DNA of 64,000 nucleotides, from NCBI GenBank assembly GCA_963576725.1, contig OY755236.1, positions 72,551,311-72,615,310 on the forward strand, given 5' to 3'. Position 1 is the first letter of the stretch, and each line of letters begins with the position of its first letter. A program made the position numbers and the translations under genes. Positions 21,104-31,640 of this stretch are shown here, in pieces. Below the pieces are notes generated by a model. The model was not told the DNA's origin. It made no database searches and saw only the letters and a list, made by a program, of their open reading frames with translations. This stretch comes from Azorinus chamasolen (lineage: Eukaryota > Mollusca > Bivalvia > Cardiida > Solecurtidae).

Positions 21104-21477
21104 CATACCCTGTCCTTTGCAAACAGTGTAGAACCGGATCAGAAGGCTCCTAGAGAAGCCCTATGATCAGAATATGAACTGTTTGCCATTCAAAATCATA
21201 TAACTTTAAAGTTTAAGCCTTTGATACTGAATGGACTTTTGGGGTACAGTAAAACCTCTCTATAACGACCACTAAATTAAATCAAGTATTTTGTGTTAAA
21301 GGTAGATGGATGCTTAAAGCATGGTGAAAGTAAAACAGAACGCTCCTATAGGAGCGTTCTGTTTTACTTTCACCTTGCTTTAAGCAACCACCTGCCCAAA
21401 ATACAAACTAATTAACGCAACTTAGTGGTCGTAATAGAGAGGTTTTACTCGATTCCATTCAAAGTTGAAAGGGTTAA
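21104..21477 (-). mobile_element. D-family MITE interrupted by an F element
   Basis: Left part TGCAAACAGTGTAGAACCGG ATCAGAAGGCTCCTAGAGAA and GAACTGTTTGCCATTCAAAA, to GATACTGAATGGACTTTTGGGG. Right part CGATTCCATTCAAAGTTGAAAGGGTTAA. The two join into the usual D right end when the F element is removed. Confidence 0.75.
21245..21451. mobile_element. F-a hairpin MITE nested in D
   Basis: TACAGTAAAACCTCTCTATA at the left; the right end GTAATAGAGAGGTTTTACT has lost the final GTA. Perfect inner stem AAAGTAAAACAGAACGCTCC / TATA / GGAGCGTTCTGTTTTACTTT. Confidence 0.88.
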
Positions 21478-22119
21478 GCATGCTGATTCAATTTTAGACA
21501 GATCAAAACTCGACCTAGTCGTAGTTCTGTAGCGTTGTAAGGGTAAGATTTCAAGCGCCTCACAAACAAACGGACAATAAATGTACCGCATAGAACAAAT
21601 GTCAATAATGTTCACCTTCAATGGTCATGATTGCATGATCAGGTGTTTTAACATCTGTAGTATTTAGATTAACATAATTAGTGATCGGTTAGAAAATAAT
21701 GGGCAAACGGTGCGTACCACCCAGATCAAACGGTCCATGAATGAGCAGTTTGCTCAGGGACTGCACTATTTGCTACTATGTCAGTCTAATTCAAAAGTCT
21801 CAAAATGAAAACGAAATCCATTTCTACGAAACGATCACTACTTCCAAACAATGTTCGTGCCCCGTGTATATAGTTTAAAGTAATCAAGTTAATCGGACTC
21901 AATGAGATTTCGCGGCTTCATTTGTCGTTCCGACTTCCTTTGTACCAGATGGACCGGGAGGCGTGAAAGAAGTATTAGACGTAACAATTGTAATAACAGG
22001 TTGGGCTATAACTGACATCGGTTACGGACACTTAATCAATTAACCCATAATGAATGACTGCTTGCTCCAATATCACATACGCGATCTTTCATTCAAGAAA
22101 ATCATATACTTTAACGATC
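21452..22119. other. D-type fragment, otherwise nothing recognised
   Basis: 21700-21780 has GGGCAAACGGTGCGTACCAC CCAGATCAAACGG and GGGACTGCACTATTTGC, a worn core. No gene. Confidence 0.4.
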
Positions 22120-22324
22120 TACAGTAGAACCTGTCTTACGCGGCCAGACATTCATTGAACACATTAGTCTTAAAAACAGTGGGTTGCTTAATGCAAGGAA
22201 AAAGTAATACAGAAAGCTCCTATAGGAGCTTTCTGCATTACCTTTGATTTGCATTTAGGTCCACCTGCCTTACATACCTGTTTAGATCTCTTTTTAATGG
22301 CCGTTTAAGACAGGTTCTACGGTA
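22120..22324. mobile_element. F-d hairpin MITE
   Basis: TACAGTAGAACCTGTCTTAC GCGGCC to GGCCGTTTAAGACAGGTTCT ACGGTA. Inner stem AATACAGAAAGCTCCTATAG GAGCTTTCTGCATT. Same plan as F-a but different outer arms. Confidence 0.85.
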
Positions 22325-22689
22325 TATTATATAAATAACACATGGCTGTCGGTGTGATAGGATAGTGTCAACCCGAGAATGGGTATATTTACCCAGAGGC
22401 GCAGCCCCGACAGTCATGCGTTAATGATTTTATTATACCGAAAAACTTTAGAAGTACAAGATTACTTAATTTTACAATTAAAAGAAATAATAAATGAAGA
22501 TATTATTTCAGAAAGAGAATAAAAATAATAAAGAAATACTTGAATAGCTCTTATCTAATAGTTCGACCACTACGGGCGTTTACATGTATCAGAGGTAATT
22601 ATGTCAATTTTGGTACATGCATTCAGCCATAAAATAAAAGAGAATAATGTTAACATTGATTTGTTTATCCAAAAGTAATGACGTCATCA
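22325..22689. other. unclassified, with small terminal-repeat hint
   Basis: ACATGGCTGTCGG at 22341 and CCGACAGTCATG at 22408 form a short imperfect inverted repeat around AACCCGAGAATGGGTATATT. The rest is AT-rich. Nothing else recognised. Confidence 0.3.
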
Positions 22690-22895
22690 AATGACGTCAT
22701 CAAATACATTAGCGTGAATGCATTCTCCAGAATATATATAGTTTATAGAATGGTGTATGTGGCTGAGACCGAGAGAGAAATTCGGGGGAGAATGAAAAAA
22801 CATTTGAGTGATGTGAGACACGAAAGTGAGAGGCCAATAAACAGACATTTTGGAGCAGTGGTCATAGCAGTGATGATGTTTGATTTCTGTTTTTG
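22690..22895 (+). mobile_element. Penelope-like element GIY-YIG endonuclease remnant
   Basis: Translation reads IYIVYRMVYVAETEREIRGR followed by MKKHLSDVRHESERPINRHF. The pattern Y-V-(x)-E-T-x-R-x-(L/I)-R-x-R-x-x-x-H-L-x-D-(I/V)-R and a following HF is that of the GIY-YIG nuclease domain at the C terminus of Penelope-like retroelements. The glycine of YVGET has become Ala, and a frame break near 22855 moves GSSGHSSDDV to another frame. No RT domain is present nearby on this strand. Confidence 0.65.
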
Positions 22896-22900
22896 AAACG

Positions 22901-23024
22901 GATATATACACCTGGAAGCTCATGCTGAGTGTGATATATCCTGATATATTCATCTGGAAGCTCATGCTGAGTGCGATATATCCTGATATATTCATCTGGA
23001 AGCTAATTCTGAGGATGATATATC
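22901..23024 (+). repeat. 42-bp tandem repeat, 3 units
   Basis: Unit GATATATTCATCTGGAAGCT CATGCTGAGTGCGATATATCCT, starting at 22901, 22943 and 22985. The third unit is diverged. It begins directly after the Penelope remnant and may be its 3' part. Confidence 0.85.
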
Positions 23025-23780
23025 ATAAGATTACATTTTAGGTCTATTGGAGTTTTCCATTGAATGATACATTGAGGTATAATAATTGTTTATGCTTTAT
23101 TGTGGAATGTGGATTCAAGGGTGTGGAAACAGGAATACATATATATCTATGAATACTTATATCACAGATCTGGGTATTGACCCTGCTGAATAGTGTATGA
23201 CCGATATTGTTTTATCCAATGCCTATAACATGGAAGTTCGTGTACAAAACACACACCAGACTGCGAACTCGTTATAACTGTTCTCGGCATTAATACACTT
23301 ACAAATGGGTTTCAGCAAATTACCTATTAATCACTGTGATGAAAGAGCGCATGACCGTCTACACAAGTATGTGAATTCCACATTCATGTGCCCTAGGCGC
23401 ATCACTCTTTGGTCAAACGGTCACTGCGGAGAAAGGTCCTTTTGCAGGTTATATTTTATAATATGTTATAATAATATATAATATAATATACTTTGGATAA
23501 TTTGTTATAACAATTCCATTACTTAAATTGTGACATACTAAGGTCTTTAACGGTGATCGGACAGTGGCCCGTTTACTTTAGAGGCAATCTAGGCGTCCTA
23601 CTGCTCTTTAGTTAGTGGCCAGCTCGCCACACAGCTGGTTTGTAGCTTGTAGTCACGTTTTGAGGTGTTGGAGGCGTTCTCAAACGCTAAGCTCAGACTT
23701 CAGTGTGGATGATGTCAGGGACAAAATAAGCAGTCTCAGCTCACGTGATTCCATACTGACATGCAATGGCGCACCCGCGT
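23025..23780. other. no gene seen
   Basis: AT-rich stretch around 23450-23510 (ATATAATATAATATAC). 23615-23815 is open on the + strand but lies opposite LINE-derived sequence and is not taken as a gene. Confidence 0.35.
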
Positions 23781-23787
23781 CCTGTCC

Positions 23788-24012
23788 CTACAAACCTGGA
23801 AATTGTAGACATTGAAAGCCAAGTTCGTTGTGATTTGCAGCAACAGTATCATCTGCAAATATGAAGTCTCTCTTTGTAATTGCATGCATATTTGATTTTG
23901 CCTTTAGGCTTGAGAGGTTGAAAGCTGAATGTGTCTCAAGAGAAGTCTTTTTTGCAGGGATGCCATTGCTGATCCGAGTCTTGCCAGCATAGAGTGCATT
24001 TTTGTATCTCAA
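23788..24012 (-). mobile_element. LINE reverse-transcriptase fragment (FADD motif)
   Basis: Minus-strand translation contains SAFNLSSLKAKSNMHAITKR DFIFADDTVAANHNELGFQC. FADD flanked by an R-D-hydrophobic stretch and A-(A/V)-A-x-(T/N)-H is the catalytic YXDD-type motif of a non-LTR reverse transcriptase, and the preceding F-N-L-x-x-L-(K/R)-(A/S)-K is usual upstream of it. Flanking minus-strand sequence up to about 24240 may be the degraded upstream part. No intact frame. Confidence 0.75.
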
Positions 24013-24249
24013 TAGTTGTACTCAAACCCTGTATGTCGGGCTCCTCGTCAATCGTGTCAATGATTGACAGAGGCTCAGTATTGCTCAGGGCTTCCTAACT
24101 CGCCAGATTTTAACTAACATAGAGCTGTAAGCCCTGCTCTACGCATTGAACAAATCTGACATACCTGGTCCTTAATCACCCCGCGTTAGCTTTCTCCCAT
24201 AGGTGTGTCATGTCTGTTTCATGCCCCGAAGACGCTCCCAATCTTGCCA

Positions 24250-25352
24250 ATATCTAAAGATTGGGCAAAAACTTAGTGATTACTAACACAACATTGAGTG
24301 GCATGGGTTGCATTGGATCTGGCTGAAATTTTTCTATCTAATGGTTAGACGATTGCATGTACTCGGCAAGAACGCTGTGCTTCCTTTCAATGACCGAGAG
24401 CATTTTCTCATTTTCTTCTTTCCGAAAGTTGGCATGGCTATTGAATGTGTTTCTCTCTTTAGATGGTTCCCATGTTTCCATGGAATAACGTCTACGTGAG
24501 ACATGGACACTTCACATATTGATACAGGTAAAATATGCGAATCGCACATAATAACTTCATTTGAAGTGACAAATGTAAATAAATGAATCTGGTACTACAC
24601 ATATTTTAACCTTTTTGAACCAGTTTTACCTTTAGCTTTCCATAATGGAAATTGTATTCTAACAGATGTCAGAAATATCATAATACATATTTCCTGAAAC
24701 TATTTACGCCGTTTGGCGATAGGTTGCATTGGCAGCGGGCCTTGTATGTAAAACAACAGAACAATGCATTTACCGTGTATCTGTTTCCAAGTAAAAACGC
24801 AACTATGTCATTACAGGGTTTATTTTGTATAAAATCTGCAGTTTGTTTTGTTTTGGAACAAACATATAACTCATGTTTATACTGTGCTATTATGTCTTTA
24901 ATGAATATACTCCTAGATAACTTGCATACTAAAACACATACTTTTCACATAGAATAATCTGATTTGGATCTACACTGTTTACAAATGATAGTACACATGA
25001 TTTACGTATTCAAGGGGTAGACATGATCGATCATCAAAAGATAATCTGATCATATACTTTGTTCCTCGGTGTTCAACCTGGTATAATGACATAAACGACA
25101 CATAACCGATGTAACACTAAAAGTACGATGTAATACTTGAAGTATGACACTTCTTTCAAATCATCTGAAGTATACTCCCGTGGTTCATTACTGTCTGGAT
25201 TGATAGGTATCCTGGGAATATTATGGCATTTAAACACATCCAACCACTAGAGCAGGGATTTATTGTTTAAAGTCACACAACCGTTGTAGATACAAAGTAA
25301 TCACAAAATAACTGATACAAATATGAGCTGAAGAGCTTCTTGAAATGTTGAT
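24250..25352. other. no recognisable gene
   Basis: Two frames of 63-101 codons (24308-24499, 24652-24957) lack domain features. An A-like scrap (TCTGATTTGGATCTACACTGTTTACAAATG) is at 24957. Otherwise nothing seen. Confidence 0.35.
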
Positions 25353-25518
25353 AAACAGTAGAACCCCTCTTAAGCGGCCATTTAAAAAGGTCTAATTGTG
25401 TGTGTAAGGCATATATAAGAGCTATCTGCATTACTTTTACCCTGCATTAAGCAACCTCCTGCCTTTTAAGACTCTTTTATCAATGAATGGATGATCGCTT
25501 AAGAGAGGTTCTATTATA
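25353..25518. mobile_element. F-d hairpin MITE, apex lost
   Basis: AACAGTAGAACCCCTCTTAA GCGGCC to GATCGCTTAAGAGAGGTTCT. TTTTACCCTGCATTAAGCAA present; left inner arm deleted. Confidence 0.7.
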
Positions 25519-25627
25519 ATATGTATTGGTAGTGTAATGTCACTGTACACCATTGCATCACATAAGCAGTATCGCATTACTTAAGTACAGGCCTATAAAG
25601 TGGAATCAACTTTCATGTGTTTATGTA

Positions 25628-25786
25628 TACAGTAGAATCTGATTTAAGCGCCATACATTAATTGAACATTGGAGTGTTATAGTAGTTAGCTTTCTGCATT
25701 ACCTGTGACCTGTATTAAGCTACCACCTGCCTTACAAACCAACAACCAAACCTCTGTCTGATATCCTCTTTGCAGGTTCTGCTGTA
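25628..25786. mobile_element. F-d hairpin MITE, apex lost
   Basis: TACAGTAGAATCTGATTTAA GCGCC to GCAGGTTCTGCTGTA. GCTTTCTGCATTACCTGTGA CCTG and TTAAGCTACCACCTGCC kept; opposite arm missing. Confidence 0.7.
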
Positions 25787-26011
25787 AACGACAACTGAGA
25801 CAATCTGCTGGCTTCAAAGATAAAATATGAACCAAGCTTTCTTATCTCGTAACGATCATTGAACGTGCGTTTTCATTTCTCAGAGCGTTTATAATTAGAT
25901 AAATGGTATGTATTATGTAAATCGTTAAAAAGCTTTAAAAATATTCCTGAAACATTTATTTGCTCGACTGTAGCTATGAATGTATGCAACTGATCATCTA
26001 TTCAATTTATA

Positions 26012-26212
26012 TACAGTAAAACCTCTTTATAACGGCCACTTAAGTAAATCAAGTATTTTGTGTTAAAGGCTGCTTAAAGCAAGGTGAAAGTAAAACAGAA
26101 CGCTCCTATAGGTGCGTTCTTTTTTACTTTCAACTTGCTTCAAGCAGTCACCTGCCCTAGATACCAAATAATTAACACAATTTAGTGGCCGTTATAGAGA
26201 GGTTCTACTGTA
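26012..26212. mobile_element. F-a hairpin MITE
   Basis: TACAGTAAAACCTCTTTATA ACGGCC to GTTATAGAGAGGTTCTACTG TA. Inner stem AAAGTAAAACAGAACGCTCC TATA GGTGCGTTCTTTTTTACTTT, one mismatch in the apex. Confidence 0.88.
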
Positions 26213-26217
26213 TTCAT

Positions 26218-26467
26218 TTTAACAATTTCACTGTTTTATGTTTATTTAAAAAAAACCGGTACCTACTGAATATATATGGACAAAATAATTATAACGAAGT
26301 ATAGGATGCGGACAATTGTAGCCAATAGAAAGTAAAGAGACAAACCATTTAAATTCAATAGCAAACAGAGCAGAACCTGATCAGGCTGCTCCTATAGGAG
26401 CTTTCTGATATGGGGTTATACTCTGTTTGTAAATGCGTGAAAACACGTTTATATGAAGGAATTTAAA
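26218..26467 (+). mobile_element. A-family MITE
   Basis: Directly follows the F element. TTTAACAATTTCACTGTTTT, GGTACCTACTGAATATATAT, GCAAACAGAGCAGAACCTGA, GCTCCTATAGGAGC, CTGATATGGGGTTATACTCT GTTTG, ending ATATGAAGGAATTTAAAC. Terminal GGGTTAA worn. Confidence 0.75.
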
Positions 26468-26639
26468 CAATATTAACCATATCTTATAGTAGTTGTCCTT
26501 AATGACAACATCTTATCCTTTACTGTTTAGCACACACATAGTGTACAATGATGGTTTTGTCTTTGCCCCGATACAGAAGAGATCAGTTGCATATGTATCA
26601 AACTGTTACCCCCTTTAAACTATTGTACATATAATAATT

Positions 26640-26882
26640 TCCCTGTTCTGCATTTAGTCACATTTGCAATACCTACTGAATGTTCATGGACAAAATATTT
26701 ATAAAGAAATATGGAAGGTGTAACATTGTAGCTATTTTAGAAACTAAAGAAGCAGATTTATCAAATTCAATTAGCAAACACAGCATATACTGATCGCACA
26801 GCTCCTATAGGAGCCGTCTGATCTGGATCTACTCTGTTTGCAAAGACGTGAAAATGCGCTTCTATCAGGTTAAGTGTTAACC
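26640..26882 (+). mobile_element. A-family MITE
   Basis: TCCCTGTTCTGCATTTAGTC, CTACTGAATGTTCATGGACA, GCAAACACAGCATATACTGA, CAGCTCCTATAGGAGCCGTC, GATCTACTCTGTTTGCAAAG, ending AGTGTTAAC. Left TTAA not certain. Confidence 0.75.
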
Positions 26883-27479
26883 ACCATATGAGGAAGTAGG
26901 GCACACTTTATAAAATACGGGTAATCGGAGGGAGATGTTATTATTTAAACATAGTGATAACGTTATTAGGGTATAGTTCTTCTTCGTGTTATATCAACGA
27001 GCAGCACGTGACAAATGGGGTAGTTGTCAGCTGATGGACATACGTGTATATGGGTCTTCTCTGTTTGCAAATCTGTTAAAGTTAAAGGGTAAAGTACATT
27101 TACGTGAACGAGTATACATATTTCGTAGAACAGATTATATGCTGTTGCATATATTTAAAATCGTTCTAAATTAGTTTAAACAAGCAGTTGTTTATTAAAT
27201 ATTTACTGGTTTCAAAGACCATGATCCTAAACTTGTTAATAATCAAAGCAGTCCTCTCCCTTTCTAAGCGTTACTTTCATAAAATATTATATCAACTATT
27301 ATCATTGAAGAAAATGATTTTTATGAGAAACAATGCAGACCCTGATTAGAAGGCTCCTACAAGAGTCCTCCGATCTGGATCTACACGGTCAGCAGAGGTC
27401 TTTTATACCAGGTTCCCACACTGTATGTGTTGAAGATGAAAATGGTTTGTTCAATTCGATAGTGCATCTAAACTCCCTC
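26883..27479. other. A- and D-like scraps, no gene
   Basis: 27050-27095 has GGGTCTTCTCTGTTTGCAAA TCTG (A). 27330-27390 has CAATGCAGACCCTGATTAGA AGGCTCC and CCGATCTGGATCTACAC. Nothing else recognised. Confidence 0.4.
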
Positions 27480-27708
27480 TTAACCCATTCCCTCATATTG
27501 ACGACTTTTGACGACTCTGTAAAAGTCATTTTGTGAAACCATTGTGATAAATAGAGCATTTGCTCCTAAAGGAGCAAATGCTATATTTATTACAATGGTT
27601 TCAAACTACAAAATTCTAACATTTTCCTTTTCTCTAGTTAATGCTCCATTTCGGTAGATTTATTCAAAGATGTTGTATCTAAAAATAGCCTATGAGGGAA
27701 TGGGTTAA
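27480..27708 (+). mobile_element. E-family MITE, full length
   Basis: TTAACCCATTCCCTCATATT to TATGAGGGAATGGGTTAA. Hairpin GAAACCATTGTGATAAATAG AGCATTTGCTCC / TAAA / GGAGCAAATGCTATATTTAT TACAATGGTTTC. The clearest E copy. Confidence 0.92.
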
Positions 27709-28272
27709 TAGCACGATGTTCTCATGGGAACGTTTAAAGCAGCAAGTCGTCGTCAGTTGATTCATTTCGCAAAGCAATTTAAATCTGTTATTGAGTAAGG
27801 AACCTAAAAAAGAATTGCATTTAATAAAATTATATGAACCTGCCACGTTCCCATAAGATGTTACATTTAATTAGAGTTAATTTAAGAATCGGGTCTAACA
27901 GCCATGGTATTGTTTAAATCTGCAGGTAGCTATGCAAGTTTTTGCCCTCTCCGAAGGGACGATGAGTAATCACAACGTAGGGAGTTTGCACGTTTTGCAC
28001 ACATAACTGCAGATTCATTAATAGCTAAAGGACAATGGTAATTCATTTTAAACTAATTTTACGATACGTTTTGTATAATTAATTTATGTTCTTTGTTCTG
28101 ATCATTTTGCTGATTTATCAAACTAATTTAATAGATTTCTGTAAAATTGTCTGGAAATTGGGTTCCTACTACAGCATGCATGTATTGGAATGCCTAGTTC
28201 AATGTGACATCGACGTATACTGTCGACTGACTTTAGTTATTTGTTTTGAGGGATTTTTTAAATTTACTTAAG
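27709..28272. other. no recognisable feature
   Basis: A 61-codon frame at 28086-28271 has no family signature. AT-rich. Confidence 0.35.
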
Positions 28273-28480
28273 TGCAGTAAAACCGCTCTAATGCTATCAA
28301 CAAAACGGGGCATAATTCTGAGTGCCAGGGACAGGTGGTAGCTTAAAGCAGGACGAAAGTTATGAAGAAAACTCCTCTTTGAGCTTTCTGCATAACTTTC
28401 GTCCTGCATTAAGCAACCACCTGCTTATAAAGACAGTCATGTTTATTCATTACGTGGTGCATTAGAGGAATTCTACTGTA
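28273..28480. mobile_element. F-c hairpin MITE
   Basis: GCAGTAAAACCGCTCTAATG to CATTAGAGGAATTCTACTGT A. Arms GGTGGTAGCTTAAAGCAGGA CGAAAGTTATG and CATAACTTTCGTCCTGCATT AAGCAACCACC. Apex GAAAACTCCTCTTTGAGCTTTC. Confidence 0.85.
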
Positions 28481-28617
28481 TTTTGGCGACTAGACAACCA
28501 TAACGTTTATTAAAAGTAGGGTAAAAGCTGACATCAACTTACTGGGATTTCTTCGCATGTGTGGATATGCATAGTGATACAACTTTATAGTGATACATAG
28601 TGATACATCTTTAATAA

Positions 28618-28800
28618 GTATAGGTAGAATCTGGCTTAGCGACCTTATAATATCATATTGATTTCACACGCGAATCTTAAAAGCAGGTGAATGCTTAAAG
28701 AGGGACTCTTAAAAGCAGGTGAATGCGGGGCAAAAGTAATACACAAGGCTCCTATATGAGTTTTCTGTATTACTTTTGACCTGCATTAAGCTACCTCAAA
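28618..28800. mobile_element. F-d hairpin MITE, partly duplicated
   Basis: GGTAGAATCTGGCTTAGCGA CC, then AAAAGCAGGTGAATGC twice (28678 and 28710), AGTAATACACAAGGCTCCTA TATGAGTTTTCTGTATTACT and TGACCTGCATTAAGCTACC. Right TIR missing. Confidence 0.65.
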
Positions 28801-28944
28801 CGTTACATACCCATACCTAGAGCTATTTTGATGGATACTAAGATAGGGTATGCTGTATAGGTAATAGTGCATGTAATCAGATTTTGGTCAAGATGACACA
28901 CCGGCAATAAAAGATCCGTTTGTTTCAAATGCGTAGCTTTTTGT

Positions 28945-29112
28945 AACAATGTTAGAAGTCGAACTTTTCCCAGGCGCAAATGATCTTCATCTTTGGAAGA
29001 GACATCGTCCCATAGGCCTAATAAGACGTAACTGGCACGTTGGTTATTGCTTTCAGTAATGAAAACCATTCCCTAGTCATTGTTTTGTCATAAACCGTCG
29101 TAGTGCAGTGTG
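28945..29112. repeat. M dispersed repeat, copy 3
   Basis: GGAAGAGACATCGTCCCATA, then TTGGTTATTGCTTTCAGTAA TGAAAACCATTCCCTAGTCA TTGTTTTGTCATAAACCGTC, aligning with 13790-13925. Like copy 1 it has no F insertion. Confidence 0.6.
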
Positions 29113-29169
29113 CCGTTCTTATAGGAAGCGTCTTATACAGTAGCACACGGTTCTAAGATAATCAAGCTG

Positions 29170-29419
29170 TTAACCCTTCGCTTGCTGAATTTTAAAATAC
29201 ATTTCTCCTTCTTTACCCATGCCCTGTTGTATAATTACATATATCTCCACTGTGTACAAGTGTATCGCTGTGCAATCACTGCTGTGGAGTGCACTGGTTG
29301 CACAATCAACTTGTAAATAGTGCAGACCCTGATGAGACAGCTCCTGCAGGAGCTGTATCATCTGGGTCTTCACTATTTACAGGAAGGTATATTGACGTGA
29401 ATAGCAAGCGAAGGGTTAA
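29170..29419 (+). mobile_element. B-family piggyBac-like MITE, copy 1
   Basis: 250 bp, TTAACCCTTCGCTTGCT and perfect complement AGCAAGCGAAGGGTTAA: a 17-bp TIR including TTAA. Core AAATAGTGCAGACCCTGATG AGACAGCTCC / TGCA / GGAGCTG..., ending TCTTCACTATTT. Asymmetric left arm with CTTTACCCATGCCCTGTTGT. No protein. Confidence 0.95.
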
Positions 29420-29436
29420 ACCCCTATCCTGCTTTT

Positions 29437-29545
29437 CGCGACATGACTCGCGTTTGCAAACAGTTAGGATCCAGATGAGACATCTAGTAACTCGGTGTCT
29501 TATCAGGATCCAAGCTGCTTGACATTCGGTCAATATTCTCGTAAC
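29437..29545 (-). mobile_element. C-related MITE, truncated
   Basis: GCGTTTGCAAACAGTTAGGA TCCAGATGAGACATCTAGTA ACTCGGTGTCTTATCAGGAT CCAAGCTGCTTGACATTCGG TC in blocks; ends where the A element starts. Confidence 0.65.
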
Positions 29546-29786
29546 CCTTTACTCCTTGAATATTTATGTAAAAATTAATGACATCATAAATATAAATAAG
29601 ATTAGATTATTTTTATAATGGCACATGGACACGGGAATTTTTAGCTATTATAGAAATTGTAGAATACTATTTCCATCAATACAAATATAGCAGATCCTGA
29701 TCGGACGGCTCCTATAGGAGCCGTCTGATCTGGGTCTACTCTGTTTGCAAAGGCGCAGAAAGGCGGATTTATGGTGTAAAGGGTTG
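29542..29786 (+). mobile_element. A-family MITE with perfect core
   Basis: GTAACCCTTTACTCCTTGAA to GGTGTAAAGGGTTGA. Core CGGACGGCTCCTATAGGAGC CGTCTGATC is uninterrupted (apex 29708-29721). Flanks ATGACATCATAAATATAAAT and GAAATTGTAGAATACTATTT. The reversed frame through the core is one of several spurious DPDQTAP-like peptides. Confidence 0.88.
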
Positions 29787-30466
29787 AAAGCTTATTCGAA
29801 TCGGAAGTAGTCAAGGTTGCACGAGATTTAATTTTAACGAACATTCTTTTTCACAGCTGGGTAAGTGTTAAGCATTTCATTTGCTCAGTGATTACATGTT
29901 AACCCGTTTATGTCCATGCTATCTAAGATAGGGGGCACAACAAACAATGTAGTTGATGGAATGAGTCATTGAAATCGACGGTCTTTTCACGCTTCGTATA
30001 CTGAGTAGATCCAAATAAGATGAGTATGGTGGGTGTCTGTCCATTTTGCTTATAGGTTACATATCTACTTCTGTATAGCCATTATGGAAGAATTCTACAT
30101 GAATATTTTATAACACACACAGCAACGAATAACGGTGTGTGCTAAAATCGTCATTTCCCCACCCAACCTTATATTGGTGGAGAAATAAAGAAAGTATTCT
30201 TGAAAATGTTTCAATTTACGCATTTTATATGGACCTCTAAAATTAATAAGTAAAACGTTAGGTTATTGCACTAAATTGTATAGATACATTAGCAAAAAGG
30301 GATTATTTAGCTAGATATAGTTGACAAATAAATTAGATAACTACGGCACCAATAACACCAATACTATCTTGGTCCTATTGTTCCTTTATCTCTGTCCTCT
30401 CTCCGAGACGAATCGTATGGGTGTAACGAAATAAATGTTGAATAAAAACAGAAGATTGATATACAT
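29787..30466. other. A and G scraps
   Basis: 29790-29815 is the C-related tail CTTATTCGAATCGGAAGTAG. 29990-30090 is a worn A core. 30150-30260 is a G fragment (CATTTCCCCACCCAACCTTA TATTGGTGGAGAAATAAAG, its hairpin shortened). No gene. Confidence 0.45.
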
Positions 30467-30712
30467 TTAACCCTTTCCCTGATGAATATTCATGTAGGAA
30501 ATAATGACGTCATGAATATTAATAAGATTTTTTTATAATGGCATATGAACACAGGGAATTTTTGCTCAGGAAGAAGCTGTAGAATCAGATCTATATTACA
30601 CATAAGCAAACAGAGCAGACCCTGATCAGACGGCTCCTATTGTAGCCGTCTAATCTGGGTCTACTCTATTTGCAGATGCGTCAAAATGCACTTACATAAG
30701 GCAAAGGGTTAA
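30467..30712 (+). mobile_element. A-family MITE, full length reference copy
   Basis: TTAACCCTTTCCCTGATGAA to AAGGCAAAGGGTTAA, TTAA at both ends. ATGACGTCATGAATATTAAT, GAAGCTGTAGAATCAGATCT, GCAAACAGAGCAGACCCTGA TCAGACGGCTCCTATTGTAG CCGTCTAATCTGGGTCTACT. Used here to define the + orientation of A. Confidence 0.93.
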
Positions 30713-30954
30713 CCCTTTCGCCGCCAATGTCGCATACATGCCACACGACAAATAGTGCAGTCCCAGATTAGACGCCGCCTTTTCAAGGCTGCGTCTGATC
30801 TGGGACTTTACTTTTTGTCTCAATCTCTATTTCTATATATGTGCTTTATTCCTTTGACATTTGCATTTATTTATCTCATTTCCTTATTTTACTGAATGAT
30901 TTAACAAATCTGGATTGCAGACAACAATCAGAAAATTGGCGCCGAAAGGGTTAA
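30709..30954 (+). mobile_element. C2-family MITE sharing its TTAA with A
   Basis: TTAACCCTTTCGCCGCCAAT to TTGGCGCCGAAAGGGTTAA. Core ACAAATAGTGCAGTCCCAGA TTAGACGCCGCCTTTTCAAG GCTGCGTCTGATCTGGGACT. The first TTAA (30709-30712) is also the last TTAA of the A element. Confidence 0.92.
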
Positions 30955-31112
30955 GTACTGATTATGCCATGAACCCAGTACAAATACATGTCAACAACAT
31001 TGTCTTTACACATTATAAACACTCGGGTCAACTGCGCACTGTTATAGTTGAACGTGGTAGATTTACTCATATGTATACGTAGTCACCAATTGCCTCACAT
31101 TTAAAAACAACT

Positions 31113-31343
31113 TTAACCCTTTACTCCAATGATATTTATTAAAAAAAACGATAGCAACATGGATCTTTATTACATGAATTTTTCTAATGACATATGAACA
31201 CATGGAATTTGACCATGGCTTACACTGTCAAATAAAATCTATATCATCCCTAAAACAAGCACAGCAGACCCTGAGACGGGTCAACTCTGTTTACAAAGAC
31301 ATTGATAGTTTTCTCTATTATCTCTCTGAAATAAACGGTTTAA
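31113..31343 (+). mobile_element. A-family MITE, apex deleted
   Basis: TTAACCCTTTACTCCAATGA to AAATAAACGGTTTAA. Core reduced to GCACAGCAGACCCTGAGACG GGTCAACTCTGTTTAC; the apex and most of the right arm are gone. Confidence 0.7.
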
Positions 31344-31359
31344 CATGTACAGAATAGTT

Positions 31360-31640
31360 AGTGAATACTTTTGCAAGCTGTTTGGATCCAGATGAGATGA
31401 TGTGTAACTCGAAGTTTTATTAGGACCGACATTTTTAACACTCTGATCGTGATTTTTTTAAAAGAAATAAAAAACAAAAAAGAACAACTAAAGCAGTAAA
31501 CATTTTCTACAGAGGTCCAGATAAGATGCGCAAATTTAAACATTTTCAAGAGTAGCTCCTTTATTTCTCCAATAAACCATATACTGTGACACCTATATCT
31601 GCAGCTCTGGTTTCTAAGAACGTGATGTGTTCAGTAGGCC
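31360..31640. mobile_element. C fragment and G fragment
   Basis: 31374-31430 GCAAGCTGTTTGGATCCAGA TGAGATGATGTGTAACTCGA (C). 31556-31610 CTCCTTTATTTCTCCAATAA ACCATATACTGTGACACC (G, one arm). Confidence 0.45.

Noticed and set aside
22678..22896. Stand-alone GIY-YIG nuclease gene
   Set aside because: The frame breaks before the end of the domain and the glycine of the YVGET motif is replaced; a Penelope remnant is the simpler reading.
23615..23815. 66-codon + strand frame
   Set aside because: It lies opposite LINE reverse-transcriptase sequence on the minus strand and has no motif.
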